A stretch of DNA of 17,508 nt from JBELHJ01 sp042091495 (GTDB taxonomy: Bacteria > Bacteroidota > Bacteroidia > Flavobacteriales > Flavobacteriaceae): NCBI GenBank assembly GCA_042091495.1, contig JBELHJ010000048.1, positions 1-17,508 on the forward strand, given 5' to 3'. Positions 15,737-17,508 of the stretch are shown here, one piece after another. Position 1 is the first letter of the stretch. Each line of letters starts with the position of its first letter. Position numbers and translations under genes: made by a program. The notes beneath the pieces were generated by a model. The model was not told the DNA's origin. It saw nothing but the letters and a program-made list of their open reading frames with translations, and did not search any database.

Positions 15737-16108
15737 TTATTCAAAGGAAGTTATAGAATTATATATGTAACTTATATTTAATGGCTTTTCAAAAAAATCG
15801 TCAATAAGCTTTTTAGAGAGGGCTTCTCTAATTTCATCAGTAATATTGACTCCAGAATGAATATAACATTTAACAGAATTATTTAATGTTTTAACTTTTT
15901 TTATGAATTCTACACCATTTGTATCAGGCATTAATAAATCACTTATTACATGAGTAATATCAGAGTTTTTTGAAATTTCATTTAGTGCATCAGTAATATT
16001 ACTGAAAATGAGTACATTGAAATATCTTCCTAAAGTTAATTCTATAACCTTTAAGTTAATTGTTTCATCATCTAAATAAAGAACAGTTACATTTGAATTA
16101 AATTCCAT
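15737..16108 (-). CDS. stand-alone response regulator receiver domain
   Basis: A 123-aa CheY-like receiver without an output domain. The acidic pocket is D13-D14 (in VLYLDDE), the phosphoacceptor D57 (in HVISDLLMPDTNG), the switch Ser S85 (in YIHSG) and the invariant lysine K108 (in FFEKPLN). All functional residues are intact, so it can probably still be phosphorylated. Its ATG (16106-16108) overlaps the end of a histidine-kinase C-terminal reading frame by 11 bases, the normal coupling of a kinase-regulator pair. Here, however, the kinase survives only as a fragment. It may be served by another kinase, or be on its way to loss. Confidence 0.85.
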   Translation of the reverse strand: MEFNSNVTVLYLDDETINLKVIELTLGRYFNVLIFSNITDALNEISKNSDITHVISDLLMPDTNGVEFIKKVKTLNNSVKCYIHSGVNITDEIREALSKKLIDDFFEKPLNISYIYNSITSFE

Positions 16109-16226
16109 TATTGACCTTATTAAAAGTTATTTCAAGGTTTGTCCCTATATTTTGTTTTGATTTTATATCAATGTTACCTTTGTGCTCTTTAATGATATTA
16201 TATACTATAGAAAGACCTATCGTCAT
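16098..16226 (-). pseudogene. histidine kinase C-terminal remnant
   Basis: A frame of 42 codons on the minus strand, starting at an in-frame ATG (16224-16226), encodes MTIGLSIVYNIIKEHKGNID and then IKSKQNIGTNLEITF. This is the end of a histidine-kinase ATPase domain: GLSIV is the G2-box region, followed by the usual helix, HKG turn, and G-T-x-[FL] strand. The dimerisation domain, phosphoacceptor His, N-box and G1 box are all missing. Upstream in this frame the sequence is unlike a kinase and meets a TAG at about 16265. The end overlaps the response regulator start by 11 bases, as in an intact operon. I read this as the 3' stump of a deleted or rearranged kinase gene. Confidence 0.7.
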
Positions 16227-16563
16227 TTGATTTAATATTAGTAATGGTATCAATATGGCTAATAGCTATTTCATAGGCAAAATTTTGAAGTGCATCAGGA
16301 ATTAATAAAACCCATGAAGATGAATTGTGTTTATAAAACTTTAAATTTTCCGCTTTGAAGATGAAAAGTTGTTTCAAATCAAAACCAACATGATTTTTAA
16401 TTAAAACATTATTTAATCTACAATTGAAAAATAAAATTTTAAAATTTTTGTAAGTAATAGTTTTTTATAACTCACAATTAAGAATATTTTCATCAGGGGA
16501 AATGGCTTGATCGTTATCTAAAAGAGACGACATTAAATTACAATTTGGTGCATCGCCAATATA
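16201..16563 (-). pseudogene. apparently decayed coding sequence of unknown origin
   Basis: No intact gene lies between 16227 and 16563. One minus-strand frame runs almost through it. From 16563 it reads IGDAPNCNLMSSLLDNDQ and on to a TAA at 16465-16467, then stays open for 88 codons (16464-16201) without any ATG, including NVLIKNHVGFDLKQLFIF and SSWVLLIPDALQNFAYEI. An open run of that length is unusual in such AT-rich DNA, and the residue mix is protein-like, so an old gene with at least one nonsense change and a lost start is likely. It runs into the histidine kinase stump, but in a different frame. I do not recognise the family; it may or may not belong to the same kinase. This stretch also shows no clear promoter or terminator. 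Confidence 0.45.
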
Positions 16564-17085
16564 TTAAAAATAAAAAAATATAATGAACGATTTTAAAAAA
16601 AATCTACCTAAACCCATGCGCTTAAGAAATCGTTTTTCAAATTCCCAAAAAAAAGCAAATTGGCCACTTAGCCAACCCAATGTTAAAAGCAGTATTTGGT
16701 ATAATACCAAACTAATAATGATAAATAAAAGCCAGTAAATGGGTGAGGGAAGGGTTTCTAAACTTAGACCAATCCAATTGATAAAAGGACGACCAATAAA
16801 TACCGATGAAGATCCCGTTAAAGCAAAAACAATAAAAATTCGAATGAGCTCCCATTTTTGCTTAACGACCCATTTATTTTCTAATTTATTTATTACGAAA
16901 ACAGATAATTTAATAATTACAATAGATGAAATTAGGGTGGTAATAATTAATAAAATCAAATGCTCGCTATCTAAAAGTCTGTATGCAATTCTGTACCCTG
17001 AAAAAAATGATAATAATACCCCCGTTAGTGGTGCAATCAATTGCCAGTTATTATCAATCTGCCATTTAGCTTTAAAATCTTTCAT
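16564..17085 (-). CDS. conserved integral membrane protein (DUF6787-like)
   Basis: A 173-aa protein with about four hydrophobic segments (residues 16-33, 42-66, 81-98 and 115-141). The second half, KWELIRIFIVFALTGSSSVF (76-95) through a block with GWLSGQFAFFWEFEKRFLKRMG, matches what I know of small Flavobacteriia membrane proteins (DUF6787) often misnamed prolipoprotein diacylglyceryl transferase; no Lgt signature is visible here. The first half seems to repeat the start of this unit: KWQIDNNWQLI (7-17) against KWVVKQKWELI (70-80). The function is unknown. It lies 41 bases after the 119-aa gene on the same strand, probably co-transcribed. The TAA stop is at 16564-16566, and the frame stays open for another 32 codons beyond it. 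Confidence 0.75.
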   Translation of the reverse strand: MKDFKAKWQIDNNWQLIAPLTGVLLSFFSGYRIAYRLLDSEHLILLIITTLISSIVIIKLSVFVINKLENKWVVKQKWELIRIFIVFALTGSSSVFIGRPFINWIGLSLETLPSPIYWLLFIIISLVLYQILLLTLGWLSGQFAFFWEFEKRFLKRMGLGRFFLKSFIIFFYF

Positions 17086-17126
17086 GTCATTTGAACTTTG
17101 GTAAAGGAAAGTATAACTGGGTTTTG

Positions 17127-17486
17127 TTATTTGTATGGAGACTCTTCTTCTTTAGCTTCTACTATAAAGTATTTCGTATCACCCCAAAAGAAAAAGGTAT
17201 TGTAACGTTCAATATATGTGAGCTTAACATATTTTCCTTGTAAGTTTTTTAGTTTTTCAATTACCCCAGATTTATTTTTTTCAACAGAAAACTTAAAAAT
17301 TTGAGCACCAGAAAGGCCTTGGCTTAGTTCGCCTTCGATAGTTTTAAAAACGACACCTCTTTTACTAATTTTTATAAGTTCACCAGCTCTATATCCTTTA
17401 CTATATGGGACAAAATAGATAAAAGAAAAATAAGCAACAATTGCTAAGAATATTACTAAACTTATTTTAAAAATTATTGACCTCAT
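17127..17486 (-). CDS. small membrane-anchored conserved protein (119 aa)
   Basis: One N-terminal membrane segment (about residues 6-27, FKISLVIFLAIVAYFSFIYFV) is followed by a soluble domain of about 90 residues, probably extracytoplasmic. Conserved-looking blocks are PYSKGYRAGELIKISKRG (27-44), KTIEGELSQG (48-57) and KYVKLTYIERYNTFFFWGDTKYF (about 85-107). I recall this set of motifs from Flavobacteriia proteins sometimes labelled 6-phosphogluconate dehydrogenase, a label that is certainly wrong at this length. The pattern suggests a small beta-rich fold; no catalytic residues are apparent. It precedes the DUF6787-like gene by 41 bases. Its promoter would lie in or beyond the last 22 bases of the window. 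Confidence 0.8.
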   Translation of the reverse strand: MRSIIFKISLVIFLAIVAYFSFIYFVPYSKGYRAGELIKISKRGVVFKTIEGELSQGLSGAQIFKFSVEKNKSGVIEKLKNLQGKYVKLTYIERYNTFFFWGDTKYFIVEAKEEESPYK

Positions 17487-17508
17487 GTTAGAGTAAAATA
17501 GATTTAAT

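Noticed and set aside
16564..17085. Prolipoprotein diacylglyceryl transferase (Lgt)
   Set aside because: Too short and lacking the Lgt signature; the name seems to be a database carry-over for DUF6787-like proteins.
16739..17104. Plus-strand frame of 121 codons
   Set aside because: Antisense to the DUF6787-like gene, whose hydrophobic segments and motif blocks are family-like; the plus-strand product is not.
1..17508. CRISPR array, insertion sequence, toxin-antitoxin or restriction system
   Set aside because: No regularly spaced repeats, terminal inverted repeats, transposase or nuclease-methylase genes were found on either strand.

Overview
The window is AT-rich chromosomal DNA that looks like a member of the Bacteroidota, most likely the class Flavobacteriia (probably marine). 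Three things point there: the gene set, with a BatA-domain membrane protein, a DUF2400/TIGR02757 protein, an endonuclease III without an iron-sulfur cluster and a dihydroorotase-like protein without its metal ligands; the near absence of Shine-Dalgarno sequences; and several matches to the Bacteroidota promoter -7 element TAnnTTTG. No rRNA, tRNA, CRISPR array, insertion sequence or phage gene was seen.

Layout: (1) 1-4074: a GT4-like glycosyltransferase facing UvrA (nucleotide excision repair) tail to tail, one base apart. (2) 4075-5053: a 196-bp divergent spacer with a good Bacteroidota promoter and an inverted repeat, then an ECF-type sigma factor and a 48-codon small gene. (3) 5043-6185: endonuclease III (minus) and a Bcp/PrxQ peroxiredoxin (plus), divergent. 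(4) 6184-7757: a shared bidirectional terminator, then a 485-aa conserved protein of unknown function, transcribed away from (5) 7758-9016: a PhnP-like metallo-beta-lactamase-fold hydrolase translationally coupled to a membrane-anchored coiled-coil protein. Region 7667-7757 holds two back-to-back candidate promoters. (6) 9017-15650: a tightly packed minus-strand run, in transcription order LolD-like ABC ATPase, DUF2400/TIGR02757 protein, GT2 glycosyltransferase, BatA-domain protein, metal-ligand-less dihydroorotase homologue, small membrane protein, serine esterase. (7) 15737-16563: a stand-alone response regulator preceded by the last ~40 codons of a histidine kinase and about 340 bases of apparently decayed coding sequence. 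(8) 16564-17486: two small conserved membrane proteins.

Functionally the window mixes DNA repair (uvrA, nth), peroxide defence (bcp), envelope and polysaccharide functions (two glycosyltransferases, LolD-like ATPase, BatA protein) and several conserved unknowns. The observations most worth checking are the eroded two-component system at 15737-16563, the dihydroorotase homologue with HxH replaced by SxS, the micro-gene behind the sigma factor, the 485-aa unknown, and an internal repeat in the 173-aa membrane protein. I see no clear defence or mobile system.
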